From NCBI RefSeq assembly GCF_033242365.1, contig NZ_BTHK01000021.1:1-57047 (forward strand): a DNA stretch of 57,047 bases, given 5' to 3'. A program made the translations under genes and the position numbers. Within the stretch, counting starts at the first letter, position 1. Every line of letters begins with the position of its first letter. The notes under the pieces are model-generated. The model was not told the DNA's origin, made no database searches, and was given only the letters and a program-made list of their open reading frames with translations. The stretch is from Lachnoanaerobaculum sanguinis. GTDB taxonomy: Bacteria; Bacillota; Clostridia; Lachnospirales; Lachnospiraceae. Of the stretch, positions 1 to 7,644 are shown one piece after another.

Positions 1-80
<80 letters not shown>

Positions 81-289
81 TTTAATCTAGCCTTCTCGCT
101 AGCTTGCATCTGTTTTCACAGATCTACTGTTTTTTAAAGGTTTTAAATTCTGTTCGAATCTAAACGTTGTTTTTTCTGAAATCTCATCAATTATTTTTTA
201 AAATAATTAAGTTATTTTCAGGGTTGTGTGTACTGTTTAATCTTAAATTATCAAGGTTCGTTTGCTTCGCTGTTTGAAACAGCCTAGCT

Positions 290-318
290 ATTATATCAAG
301 CTCATTTTATCTTGTCAA
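290..318 (-). promoter_or_regulatory. rRNA operon promoter, proximal copy
   Basis: On the minus strand TTGACA (313-318) and TATAAT (290-295) are both perfect and exactly 17 bases apart. The 16S leader follows directly. A match this good in front of a 16S gene is what is expected for an rrn core promoter. Confidence 0.9.
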
Positions 319-382
319 CAACTTTTTTAAATTTGTTTAAAGTTTTTTTGAACTTTTTCTGCTCGTTTTGAGCAGCTTTGAT

Positions 383-411
383 ATAATACCAAACTTTTAA
401 ATTCATGTCAA
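383..411 (-). promoter_or_regulatory. rRNA operon promoter, distal copy
   Basis: On the minus strand TTGACA (406-411) is followed after 17 bases by TATTAT (383-388). It lies about 93 bases upstream of the proximal promoter, giving the tandem arrangement common for rRNA operons. The A/T-rich sequence around it could act as an UP element. Confidence 0.82.
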
Positions 412-500
412 CACTATTTTAACGACTTTTTTATATCCTTTTTTACGTATATCCTTATATTTTTCAAGACTTTTTACTGGTGGCTTTTTTCTATTCATGT

Positions 501-513
501 TATAATCATCCTC
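501..513 (+). promoter_or_regulatory. Extended -10 promoter abutting the holA start codon
   Basis: TGT-TATAAT (TATAAT at 501-506) forms an extended -10 element. No good -35 is seen 16-18 bases upstream. The expected start of transcription, about 7 bases after the -10, coincides with the A of the holA ATG at 514, and no Shine-Dalgarno sequence lies between. Confidence 0.5.
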
Positions 514-1482
514 ATGAAAGTATTAAATAATGATTTGAAAACTTCCACATTCAAAGGCATTTATGTACTATCAGGTGATGATGAATTTTTAAAAAACAGC
601 TATAAAAAAAGATTGAAAACGGCTATGGTAGGTGATGACCAAATGAACTATGCCTATTTTGAAGGAAAGGGGATAGATGTAGACGCTATTATTGACTTTG
701 CCAATACGCTTCCGTTCTTTTCAGAATACAGATGTATTCTTATAGAAGAAAGTCAATGGTTTAAATCCGGAAACGATAAGTTTTTAAACTATATTTCAGA
801 TAAACCAGATAGTACAAAAATCATTTTTGTAGAAAAAGAAATCGATAAGCGTTCAAAACTCTACAAAAAGGTCAAGGATATCGGATATATCGCAGAACTC
901 AATCATCCTACAGATGACGAGCTGAAAAATTGGGCAGGAAATATCATAAACAAAGCCGGCAAAAAAATTACTGTTTCCAACATGGATTTTTTTATTGCCA
1001 GAGTTGGAAATGATATGGAAAGAATAAAGAGCGAATTGGATAAATTACTCTCCTTTACTCTTGACAAAGATATTATAGAAGAGGAAGATATAATAGCGAT
1101 AACAAGCATCAGTCTGACCAACAGAATCTTTGAGCTGGTAAAAATGATTACCAACAATAAAATCAAAGAAGCTTTGGATATATATGAGGACCTGGTAGCT
1201 TTAAAAGAGCCGTCACTAAAAATAATGATTCTTATCACAAGACAGTTTAACCAGCTGTTGCAAATCAAAGAATTGATGTCTGCAGGTTTTAACGAAAAGG
1301 ATATAGCATCAAATCTGAAGCTTAATCCCTATGTAGTTAAAAATCTTATGCGTCAAGCCCGTGGTTTTGACATGGCATTGCTTTTATCCTATGTCAAAAA
1401 CGCAATCGAGTTGGAAGAAGCTATAAAAAAAGGTAATATTAATGAGAAATTAGCACTTGAGTTGCTAATGCTTACACGTTAG
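514..1482 (+). CDS. holA: DNA polymerase III delta subunit
   Basis: Clamp-loader delta subunit, which opens the beta clamp at primed templates. The 322-residue length, the N-terminal YVLSGDDEFL block and the C-terminal region ending in LEEAIKKGNINEKLALELLML match the HolA/YqeN family. It belongs to the gamma-complex AAA+ fold without a working Walker A, as expected for delta. The ATG at 514 has no Shine-Dalgarno (upstream bases CATCCTC) and sits immediately after an extended -10, so the message may be leaderless. An ATG at 530 is out of frame. The gene is followed by xpt after 43 bases, in the same orientation. Confidence 0.9.
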   Translation: MKVLNNDLKTSTFKGIYVLSGDDEFLKNSYKKRLKTAMVGDDQMNYAYFEGKGIDVDAIIDFANTLPFFSEYRCILIEESQWFKSGNDKFLNYISDKPDSTKIIFVEKEIDKRSKLYKKVKDIGYIAELNHPTDDELKNWAGNIINKAGKKITVSNMDFFIARVGNDMERIKSELDKLLSFTLDKDIIEEEDIIAITSISLTNRIFELVKMITNNKIKEALDIYEDLVALKEPSLKIMILITRQFNQLLQIKELMSAGFNEKDIASNLKLNPYVVKNLMRQARGFDMALLLSYVKNAIELEEAIKKGNINEKLALELLMLTR

Positions 1483-1525
1483 TGCAAGTAGTTGTTGTGT
1501 ATTTTCAAAAAGAGAGAGGATTTTC

Positions 1526-2113
1526 ATGAAGTTATTAGAAGAGCGTATCAAAAAAGATGGAGTAATCAAAGAAGGTAATGTAGTAAAAGTTGATTCCTTT
1601 TTAAACCACCAAATGGATGTGGAACTCTTTTTAGAAATGGCTAAAGAGTTTAAGTCAAAGTTTGCTTCACACAATATAAACAAGATTTTGACAATAGAAT
1701 CCTCAGGTATAGGTATTGCCGCAATAGCAGGACTTGAATTCGGAGTTCCTGTAGTATTTGCAAAAAAATCAAAATCAATCAATATAGACGGTGATATGTA
1801 TACCGCAGAAGTTGAAAGCTTTACACATAAATGCAAAAACCAAGTAATAGTATCAAAGAAATTTTTAAGTGCTGATGACAGAGTTCTTATTATTGACGAT
1901 TTTCTGGCAAACGGATGTGCACTGCAGGGACTTATCTCTATAGTAAATGAGTCGGGCGGAACAGTTGAGGGCATAGGTATTGCAATAGAAAAAGGATTCC
2001 AAAGCGGTGGACGTACTATAAGAAATCTCGGTTTCCATTTGGAGTCACTTGCAATAATTGATTCTATGGATGCCGCTACACAGAACGTAGAATTCAGACA
2101 ACAGGAGGACTAG
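1526..2113 (+). CDS. xpt: Xanthine phosphoribosyltransferase
   Basis: Purine salvage enzyme converting xanthine and PRPP to XMP. The 195-residue length and the PRPP-binding block VLIIDDFLANGCAL (about residues 117-130) are typical of Xpt, as is the SSGIGIAAIAGLEFGVPVVFA block before it. The start is supported by a GAGAGAGGA Shine-Dalgarno ending about 7 bases before the ATG. No purine riboswitch is visible in the 43-base gap to holA, so expression probably depends on the upstream gene. Next gene starts 18 bases downstream. Confidence 0.93.
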   Translation: MKLLEERIKKDGVIKEGNVVKVDSFLNHQMDVELFLEMAKEFKSKFASHNINKILTIESSGIGIAAIAGLEFGVPVVFAKKSKSINIDGDMYTAEVESFTHKCKNQVIVSKKFLSADDRVLIIDDFLANGCALQGLISIVNESGGTVEGIGIAIEKGFQSGGRTIRNLGFHLESLAIIDSMDAATQNVEFRQQED

Positions 2114-2131
2114 GTCTTAGACCTTTTATTT

Positions 2132-2686
2132 ATGAAATATTTTTTTGCATCCGATATACACGGCTCGGCTTTCTATACAAAAAAAATAATAGAAAAGTAT
2201 AGAGAAAGCAATGCCGACAAACTTATACTGCTCGGTGACCTCTTATATCACGGTCCAAGAAACGATCTGCCAAAGGACTACTGTCCTAAGGAAGTCTTTG
2301 CAATGCTTAATGAACTTAAAGATGACATTATTGCGGTAAGAGGAAATTGTGATTCCGAGGTCGATCAGATGGTACTTGAATTCCCAATGCAATCCGATTA
2401 TTGCATCGGGAATTTTAATGACATTTACTTTTTTATAACTCACGGACATGTTTATGGAGAGGAGCATCTGCCGAAACTGCCAAAGGCGGGTGCATTCATA
2501 TACGGGCATGTACATCTTCCTATAGCAAAAAAAGTCGGAGATGTTTATATATTAAATCCCGGATCGGCATCACTTCCAAAGGAACAAAATCCAAACTCCT
2601 ATGCAATACTTGATAATGACCTTTTTTCTATATATGATTTTGACGGCAATGTATTAAAGGAGATAAAACTTGAGAAAAATATTTGA
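2132..2686 (+). CDS. yfcE: YfcE-family metallophosphodiesterase
   Basis: Calcineurin-like phosphoesterase of the YfcE type, 184 residues. The metal-binding signatures are all present: FASDIHG near the N terminus, LLGDLLYHG, VRGNCDSE, THGHVYG and YGHVHLP. The family hydrolyses phosphodiesters in vitro; its biological substrate is not settled. The reading frame overlaps the following methyltransferase gene by 17 bases, so the two are probably translationally coupled. A second, shorter phosphoesterase of the same superfamily lies at 4413-4907 in the same cluster. Confidence 0.88.
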   Translation: MKYFFASDIHGSAFYTKKIIEKYRESNADKLILLGDLLYHGPRNDLPKDYCPKEVFAMLNELKDDIIAVRGNCDSEVDQMVLEFPMQSDYCIGNFNDIYFFITHGHVYGEEHLPKLPKAGAFIYGHVHLPIAKKVGDVYILNPGSASLPKEQNPNSYAILDNDLFSIYDFDGNVLKEIKLEKNI

Positions 2687-3827
2687 ACTGTACGCACCAT
2701 GCCACTTCGGTCTTGAGGCTATTCTAAAAAGAGAAATCATAGATATAGGCTATGATATTACAAGAGTAGAGGATGGAAGGGTGTATTTTGAAGGTGACGA
2801 TGAAGCTATTGCCAGAGCCAATATGTGGCTTCGCACTACAGAAAGAGTACTGATTAAAGTTGCGGAATTTAAAGCCACAACCTTTAGTGAACTTTTTGAT
2901 TCCGTTGCCGCAATACCTTGGGAAGATTATATCCCTGCCGACGGTAGGTTCTGGGTGAGTAAGGCTACTTCTATAAAAAGCAAACTCTTCTCTCCTTCCG
3001 ATATCCAGTCCATAGTCAAAAAGGCTATGGTTGAGAGAATGAAAAAAATTTATAAAAAGGAATGGTTTGAAGAAACAGGCGCCGATTATCCGCTTAGAGT
3101 TTCTTTAAATAAAGATATTGTTACCATAGGACTTGATACCACCGGAGTATCTCTTCATAAAAGAGGCTACAGAACTATGACCGCCAAGGCTCCTATTACA
3201 GAAACTTTGGCTGCCGCCCTTATTATGCTTACACCATGGAAAAAAGACAGAATACTCGTCGATCCTTTCTGCGGTAGCGGTACTTTTGTAATAGAGGCCG
3301 CTATGCTGGCTGCAAATATTGCTCCCGGACTTAAAAGAGGTTTCTTAAGCGGCAAATGGTCAAATCTTATAGACAAACAAGTTTGGGATGATGCTTATGA
3401 AGAAGCAAGAGAAATGGTAAGTATCGATACAAATGTAGATATACAGGGATATGATATCGATAAATCCGTTATAGAAGCTGCCAGAAGCAATGCAACAAGA
3501 GCCGGTGTTATGGATATGTTACATTTACAATGCAGAGATGTGGCATCACTTTCTCACCCGAAGAAATATGGATTTATTATTACAAATCCGCCATATGGTG
3601 AAAGATTGGAGGAAAAAGAAAATCTTCCGGCTATTTATAAGAGTCTTGGTGACAGATATGCGGCTCTTGATTCCTGGTCACTATATCTTATCACATCGTA
3701 TGAGGATGCCCAAAAATACATCGGAAAAGAAGCCGATAAAAATCGAAAGATATACAACGGTATGATGCAGACAAGGTTCTATCAGTATATGGGGCCAAAG
3801 CCACCTAAGAGAACCGGACGGGAATAA
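2670..3827 (+). CDS. THUMP-domain class I SAM-dependent RNA methyltransferase (YpsC/RlmL-N type)
   Basis: Predicted rRNA (guanine-N2) methyltransferase. At 385 residues it matches the single-domain YpsC family rather than fused RlmKL. The N-terminal 150 residues form the ferredoxin-like and THUMP region; the catalytic part has VDPFCGSGTFVIEAAM (SAM-binding motif I) and the NPPYGERL catalytic motif. A C-terminal tail of PKPPKRTGRE is basic and may touch RNA. It overlaps yfcE by 17 bases and is followed by rdgB after 2 bases, so it is the middle of a tight operon. The exact target base in rRNA is not deducible here. Confidence 0.88.
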   Translation: MRKIFELYAPCHFGLEAILKREIIDIGYDITRVEDGRVYFEGDDEAIARANMWLRTTERVLIKVAEFKATTFSELFDSVAAIPWEDYIPADGRFWVSKATSIKSKLFSPSDIQSIVKKAMVERMKKIYKKEWFEETGADYPLRVSLNKDIVTIGLDTTGVSLHKRGYRTMTAKAPITETLAAALIMLTPWKKDRILVDPFCGSGTFVIEAAMLAANIAPGLKRGFLSGKWSNLIDKQVWDDAYEEAREMVSIDTNVDIQGYDIDKSVIEAARSNATRAGVMDMLHLQCRDVASLSHPKKYGFIITNPPYGERLEEKENLPAIYKSLGDRYAALDSWSLYLITSYEDAQKYIGKEADKNRKIYNGMMQTRFYQYMGPKPPKRTGRE

Positions 3828-3829
3828 CA

Positions 3830-4432
3830 ATGAAAAAAATCATTTTTGCAACCGGGAATAAAAACAAACTTAAGGAAATCAAAGAAATTTTGCCGGGTTT
3901 TGATATCATATCCGCAAAGGATGCCGGCATATCTATTGATGTGGAGGAGACCGGAACAACATTTAAAGAAAACGCCTATATAAAGGCAAAAGCCATTTGG
4001 GATATCACCGGAGGTATTGTTCTCTCTGACGATTCCGGTTTAGAGGTGGATTACATAGGGGGAGAGCCGGGAGTATATTCTTCCAGATATATGGGAGAAG
4101 ACACTTCATACAATATAAAAAATCAAAACATTATATCCAGACTGCAAAATGCGCAGGGTAATGAAAGAAGTGCAAGATTTAGAGCATGCATCTGTGCTAT
4201 ACTTGATGACGGTACAACTGTATTTACAGAGGGAAGTATGGAGGGACTTATAGCTCATACCATATCGGGTGAGAACGGATTCGGATATGATCCGATACTT
4301 TTTCTGCCCGAATATAATAAAACAAGTGCCGAAATAAGTCCTGAAGAAAAAAACAAGATAAGTCATAGAGGAAAAGCACTTATGGCAATGAAGAAAAAGC
4401 TAGAGGAATTTTATGAAGATACTGATTGTTAG
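3830..4432 (+). CDS. rdgB: XTP/dITP diphosphatase (non-canonical purine NTP pyrophosphatase)
   Basis: House-cleaning enzyme hydrolysing dITP, ITP and XTP to monophosphates. The 200-residue length and the family signatures FATGNKNKLKEI, ETGTTFKENAYIKAKA, SDDSGLEVD, GENGFGYDPIF-like and SHRGKAL are present. It begins 2 bases after the methyltransferase stop and overlaps the next phosphoesterase gene by 20 bases. rdgB followed by a small metallophosphoesterase is a recurrent arrangement in Clostridia. Confidence 0.93.
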   Translation: MKKIIFATGNKNKLKEIKEILPGFDIISAKDAGISIDVEETGTTFKENAYIKAKAIWDITGGIVLSDDSGLEVDYIGGEPGVYSSRYMGEDTSYNIKNQNIISRLQNAQGNERSARFRACICAILDDGTTVFTEGSMEGLIAHTISGENGFGYDPILFLPEYNKTSAEISPEEKNKISHRGKALMAMKKKLEEFYEDTDC

Positions 4433-4907
4433 TGACACCCATAGAATGGATGATATACTGAAAAAGGTAATAAGTAAAGAAAAGCCTTTTGATATGTTAA
4501 TCCATCTTGGTGATATAGAAAGCAGCGAAACAAAAATAAGTTATATGATTGAACCTGACTGTGCCTGCCATATGGTACAGGGTAATAATGACTTCTTTTC
4601 ACAACTTCCAAGAGAAAAGGAAGTAAATATAAAAAATCACAAGGCCCTTTTGGTTCACGGACACCAGTACGGCGTAAGTATGGGTGTAGATATTCTGAAA
4701 GATGAAGCTCTTTCAAGAGGATGTGATTTTGCAATGTACGGTCATACACATAGACCGTTTTACAAAACTATTGACGGGGTCACCATATTAAATCCGGGCT
4801 CTCTCGGATATCCACGACAGGCCGGACATACTCCTACTTACATGATAATGGAAGTAGCCGACAACGGTGAGTTCAATGTAGAAACAAAAGAAATATTCGG
4901 AGCATAA
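4413..4907 (+). CDS. Small metallophosphoesterase (YfcE/MJ0936 type)
   Basis: A 164-residue calcineurin-like phosphoesterase. Metal ligands are visible in IVSDTHR, HLGDIE, VQGNNDFF, LVHGHQYGV and YGHTHRPF. It is shorter than and distinct from the one at 2132-2686, and overlaps the rdgB 3' end by 20 bases, which indicates translational coupling. It is the last gene of the plus-strand operon; a hairpin terminator follows within 10 bases of the stop. Substrate unknown. Confidence 0.88.
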   Translation: MKILIVSDTHRMDDILKKVISKEKPFDMLIHLGDIESSETKISYMIEPDCACHMVQGNNDFFSQLPREKEVNIKNHKALLVHGHQYGVSMGVDILKDEALSRGCDFAMYGHTHRPFYKTIDGVTILNPGSLGYPRQAGHTPTYMIMEVADNGEFNVETKEIFGA

Positions 4908-4913
4908 AACAGA

Positions 4914-4932
4914 CCTGTGCATTTTGCACAGG
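4914..4932. terminator. Bidirectional intrinsic terminator between convergent genes
   Basis: An 8-bp perfect stem (CCTGTGCA / TGCACAGG) with a three-base loop sits between the convergent ends of the phosphoesterase gene and the minus-strand cell-wall-binding gene. U-rich sequence follows it on both strands. Confidence 0.82.
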
Positions 4933-4947
4933 CCTTTACTTTTATTC

Positions 4948-6591
4948 TTATTCAAGAGTTACACTTGTGATAACCTTATTGTTTACTTTAATCTTGTAGT
5001 CTTCTCCGTCTCTCTTTGTACCGCTCTTTACAATAGTTCCCGAGTTACCGAGTAATTTCACCTGATAATTTGAGTTAGGAGTTGTGATCTTCCATGTAGT
5101 CTTATTATCCTTTTCTTCTACAGAAGCCACATAACCTGTCATTGTAAGAAGCTCTCCTACAGTTCCCTTGTATACCAACTGATTATCATTGCTCTTATCA
5201 ACTACAACAACCTCATATTTGTCATACTGATCAGCTTTTATATTGAGTCCTGCGATATAGAGTCTTTCATCCTTTATACCGTTGAATCCGCTTCCCTTAT
5301 TTGATCCGCCTTCCTTGAAATAGAAAGTTCTGTCTTCACCGTCAAGCTTAACAGTCTGCTTTCCGTACTTCTGAGCACCGTCCTTGCCGTCTCCAAAATA
5401 CATCATGCGATACTTTCCTGAAAGGAAGTCACTGTAATGAACCTTTCCTATAGCATCCACAAACTTTTCCTGAGTAGAATAAGGAACCGCTTTGTTTCCT
5501 GCACCGAGTTTATCTACAAACTCTGTAGTAGAATACTTTCCGTTATCAAGAAGCTTCATCTCAAACAATCCAAGTCCTGATATCATACCGCCCTTATCAT
5601 CAAAAGCATACTTCTTTCCGTTAATGCTCTTTATCTCATTTGCACTGATATGACCTTTTCCGTCAGCATAGTACCAAGCTGTTCCGTCCTCTTCCCATTT
5701 ACCTTTGTTGAGGAAGTATCCCGGAACCACCTTGAACCATCCCTTGGTAGACTTTGCTCCGTCCTCAGGTGTAGCAAAGTACATAAAACTCTCTGTATAG
5801 TCAGCTCTTGCCGATCTTGAAACTGCTGTAGAAGGTGTGGCTTCTGTATACCAGCTTGCAATCATTCTGCCGTACTCATCAAAACCGTACTTCTTTCCAT
5901 TGATTGTCTTACCGAGATTACCGGTTTCCTTCTTGCCTGATTCCTTAAAGTAGAACCATCTTACCTGATCTGTATCCCAGTAATCTATATTAGGCTGCTC
6001 TTCCATTGTTCTCGCATTATCATCATGAACAAGTATCTCTCTCCAGCCTGTAGTCATAGCTCCGTCATTCTCATCACCGAAATAGTACTTTGCATTCTGC
6101 CATGCATCCTGATCTGTCAATCTTTCACCCTGTGAAACCCATCCGTAAAGCATTCTGCCTTCAAGATCAAAAGCATATTTCTTTCCGTTGATAGTTTTTA
6201 ATGTAACATCACTTGTTGTGGAATCACTTCTCTTAAACGCCTTACCGTTTTCTCCAAAGTAGTACCACCACTGATCAGGTTCGTTTTCATCGTAGTCATT
6301 GGTATTCGGTATAGCCACCCATCTGTTCTTTACCATTGCACCGTTGATATCTACATAGTATGTAGCATTTCCGTCATCGATAAGAGCATCTGTTGCCATA
6401 TCTCCCATATCATCAAGGTAATACCAATACTCCCCTGACTGCTGCCACTTCTGGGATACTTTTTCTTCATTCTTATCATAGTATACCCATGTACCGTTTT
6501 CCTGCTGCCAACCTGTTGCGGCAAAAGATGTCATTGCACCTGCAATACTCATAGCGCCCACAAGTATCGCCAGCTTTGTCCTCTTCCTCAT
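4948..6591 (-). CDS. Secreted cell-wall-binding-repeat protein
   Basis: A 547-residue exported surface protein. The N terminus is a clear signal peptide (MRKRTKLAILVGAM..., cleavage likely after SFAA). The rest is mostly aromatic repeats of the choline/cell-wall-binding type (WYYLDDMGDM, WWYYFGENGKAFK, WFYFKESGKK). Three longer repeats of the form K(T/S)INGKKYxFDxxGxM recur near residues 130, 230 and 320. The C-terminal 100 residues lack the repeat and look like a beta-rich domain. It probably binds teichoic-type wall polymers; no catalytic domain is recognised. It starts at an ATG preceded by GAGGGAG. Three other proteins in the window, including the phage endolysin, carry the same repeat class. 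Confidence 0.85.
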   Translation of the reverse strand: MRKRTKLAILVGAMSIAGAMTSFAATGWQQENGTWVYYDKNEEKVSQKWQQSGEYWYYLDDMGDMATDALIDDGNATYYVDINGAMVKNRWVAIPNTNDYDENEPDQWWYYFGENGKAFKRSDSTTSDVTLKTINGKKYAFDLEGRMLYGWVSQGERLTDQDAWQNAKYYFGDENDGAMTTGWREILVHDDNARTMEEQPNIDYWDTDQVRWFYFKESGKKETGNLGKTINGKKYGFDEYGRMIASWYTEATPSTAVSRSARADYTESFMYFATPEDGAKSTKGWFKVVPGYFLNKGKWEEDGTAWYYADGKGHISANEIKSINGKKYAFDDKGGMISGLGLFEMKLLDNGKYSTTEFVDKLGAGNKAVPYSTQEKFVDAIGKVHYSDFLSGKYRMMYFGDGKDGAQKYGKQTVKLDGEDRTFYFKEGGSNKGSGFNGIKDERLYIAGLNIKADQYDKYEVVVVDKSNDNQLVYKGTVGELLTMTGYVASVEEKDNKTTWKITTPNSNYQVKLLGNSGTIVKSGTKRDGEDYKIKVNNKVITSVTLE

Positions 6592-6933
6592 TTATTTCTC
6601 CCTCATAATCTATTGATATAAGTTCATATGCCAATGTACACATTCGCTTAATCTGTTTTTATTTTATCAGATGAAAAAGAAATTTTAAAGCTTTTTTGTA
6701 AAATTTATATATATTTTTACGTATTTTATTAATTTTATACAAGCACTCGTGTTTGAAATTTATTTCTTCAAGTTGTATACAGATTTTATGTCTTTTAATC
6801 TGTATTTATTTGCTAAAATATATATATTTTTTATATAGCAGGCAACTTTCAATCCTCTTAAGTTAGTAAAACCTAACTAAATTAAGAAAATCTATACACT
6901 CGTTTACTTTAAATCCCTACATTTACACAAAGA
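6592..6933. other. Gene-free stretch upstream of the cell-wall-binding gene
   Basis: A/T-rich sequence without a credible reading frame on either strand. It should hold the promoter of the minus-strand cell-wall-binding gene, but no convincing -35/-10 pair could be fixed. A small dyad AGTTAG/CTAACT occurs near 6864-6881. Nothing else is seen. Confidence 0.6.
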
Positions 6934-6968
6934 AGAAGAGAGCACTAACCTTTCACATTAATGCTCTC
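6934..6968 (-). terminator. Terminator of the 0.5 kb RNA candidate
   Basis: On the minus strand an 8-bp perfect stem AGAGAGCA / TGCTCTCT, extended by TAA/TTA in the loop, is followed by CTTCTTCTTT. Position and shape fit an intrinsic terminator for minus-strand transcription. Confidence 0.65.
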
Positions 6969-7430
6969 TTCAAAATATTCCTGGTTCCATCGATTAATCC
7001 TCGCTTTCATAAAGAACCTTTTTTCTATATTTCTGATGTCCTATCACGATTTTACCGGACATTCTATAGATGTTCCTATTCAGTTTTTAAGTTTTATCCC
7101 TCCTATAAGCTTTCTTTCACATCTAATACATGGTTGTTATCAATCTATCTACACGGTCCATCTCTCATTCAAATTCTACTTTCTCGTCATAAAACTTGTA
7201 TGAGTACTATCCTAACCGATTTTTCAGATAGTAACTTTTAGAGTCTTCAATAATATATTATCTCATCAATCTTCTTATAGGTTCCGGATTAGATCAAAGT
7301 CTAATCATTACTTAAGTTTTCTTTGGACTGTACCTCTCTTTCTTAAATTTCCACTTTTAAAGTCTTTCTACTTTTTCCCTGTGGATATGCATTCATCAAA
7401 CTTTTAAGAATATATTCTCTCTTTGTTTAT
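6934..7430 (-). ncRNA. Candidate autonomous structured non-coding RNA of about 0.5 kb
   Basis: No open frame survives here on either strand, yet the stretch is bounded by a consensus promoter (7437-7464) and an intrinsic terminator (6934-6968). Reading the minus strand, several perfect helices appear. GATTAGA/TCTAATC is at 7287-7306 with a 6-base loop. A 9-bp helix at about 7202-7235 pairs AGT(T)ACTATC with GATAGTACT. AAGTTTTAT (about 7187-7195) can pair over roughly 90 bases with ATAAAACTT. ATGTCC/GGACAT lies inside a weaker CTATA/TATAG stem near 7026-7070. GGTTC/GAACC is near 6984-7020. I do not recognise the family: it lacks the signatures of RNase P RNA, tmRNA, SRP RNA and T-box leaders. 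A degraded gene that by chance kept promoter and terminator is the main alternative. Confidence 0.5.
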
Positions 7431-7436
7431 GTCTAC

Positions 7437-7464
7437 AGTATATCAGATATTTTATTTATGTCAA
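7437..7464 (-). promoter_or_regulatory. Consensus promoter of the 0.5 kb RNA candidate
   Basis: On the minus strand a perfect TTGACA (7459-7464) is followed after 16 bases by TATACT (7437-7442). It lies downstream of the glycosyltransferase terminator, so it defines a separate transcription unit with no protein gene in front of it for about 850 bases. Confidence 0.7.
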
Positions 7465-7601
7465 TACTATTTTCTTATATTTTTGATATTTTTATTATTT
7501 TATTTTATTATTTACTTTAAATAAGTATTTAAATCTGTGTTAATTATGTATATTGTTTTAATTATCTGAATATTATATATAATTTAAATAACTCTTTAAA
7601 G

Positions 7602-7643
7602 CAAAAAGAGCCTCAGAAAACTTAATTTCCAAGACTCTCTTTT
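7602..7643 (-). terminator. Terminator after the large glycosyltransferase
   Basis: On the minus strand an imperfect stem built on AAAAAGAG / CTCTTTTT, with AGTCT paired in part to the other arm, begins just after the stop codon at 7645. The U-rich end GCTCTTTTTGC supports intrinsic termination. Confidence 0.6.
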
Positions 7644-7644
7644 T

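Noticed and set aside
1526..2113. Purine riboswitch in front of xpt
   Set aside because: Only 43 bases separate holA and xpt and no purine-aptamer core is present.
6961..7203. Plus-strand frame of 80 codons in the gene-free region
   Set aside because: No RBS, composition rich in Phe/Ser/Ile as expected from A/T-rich antisense sequence, and it lies antisense to the RNA candidate.
7100..7440. Decayed transposase or T-box leader
   Set aside because: Translations of all minus frames give only short pieces with no recognisable transposase motif; the T-box TGGNACCGCG core is not present (only a loose GATGGACCGTG), and no amino-acid-related gene follows.
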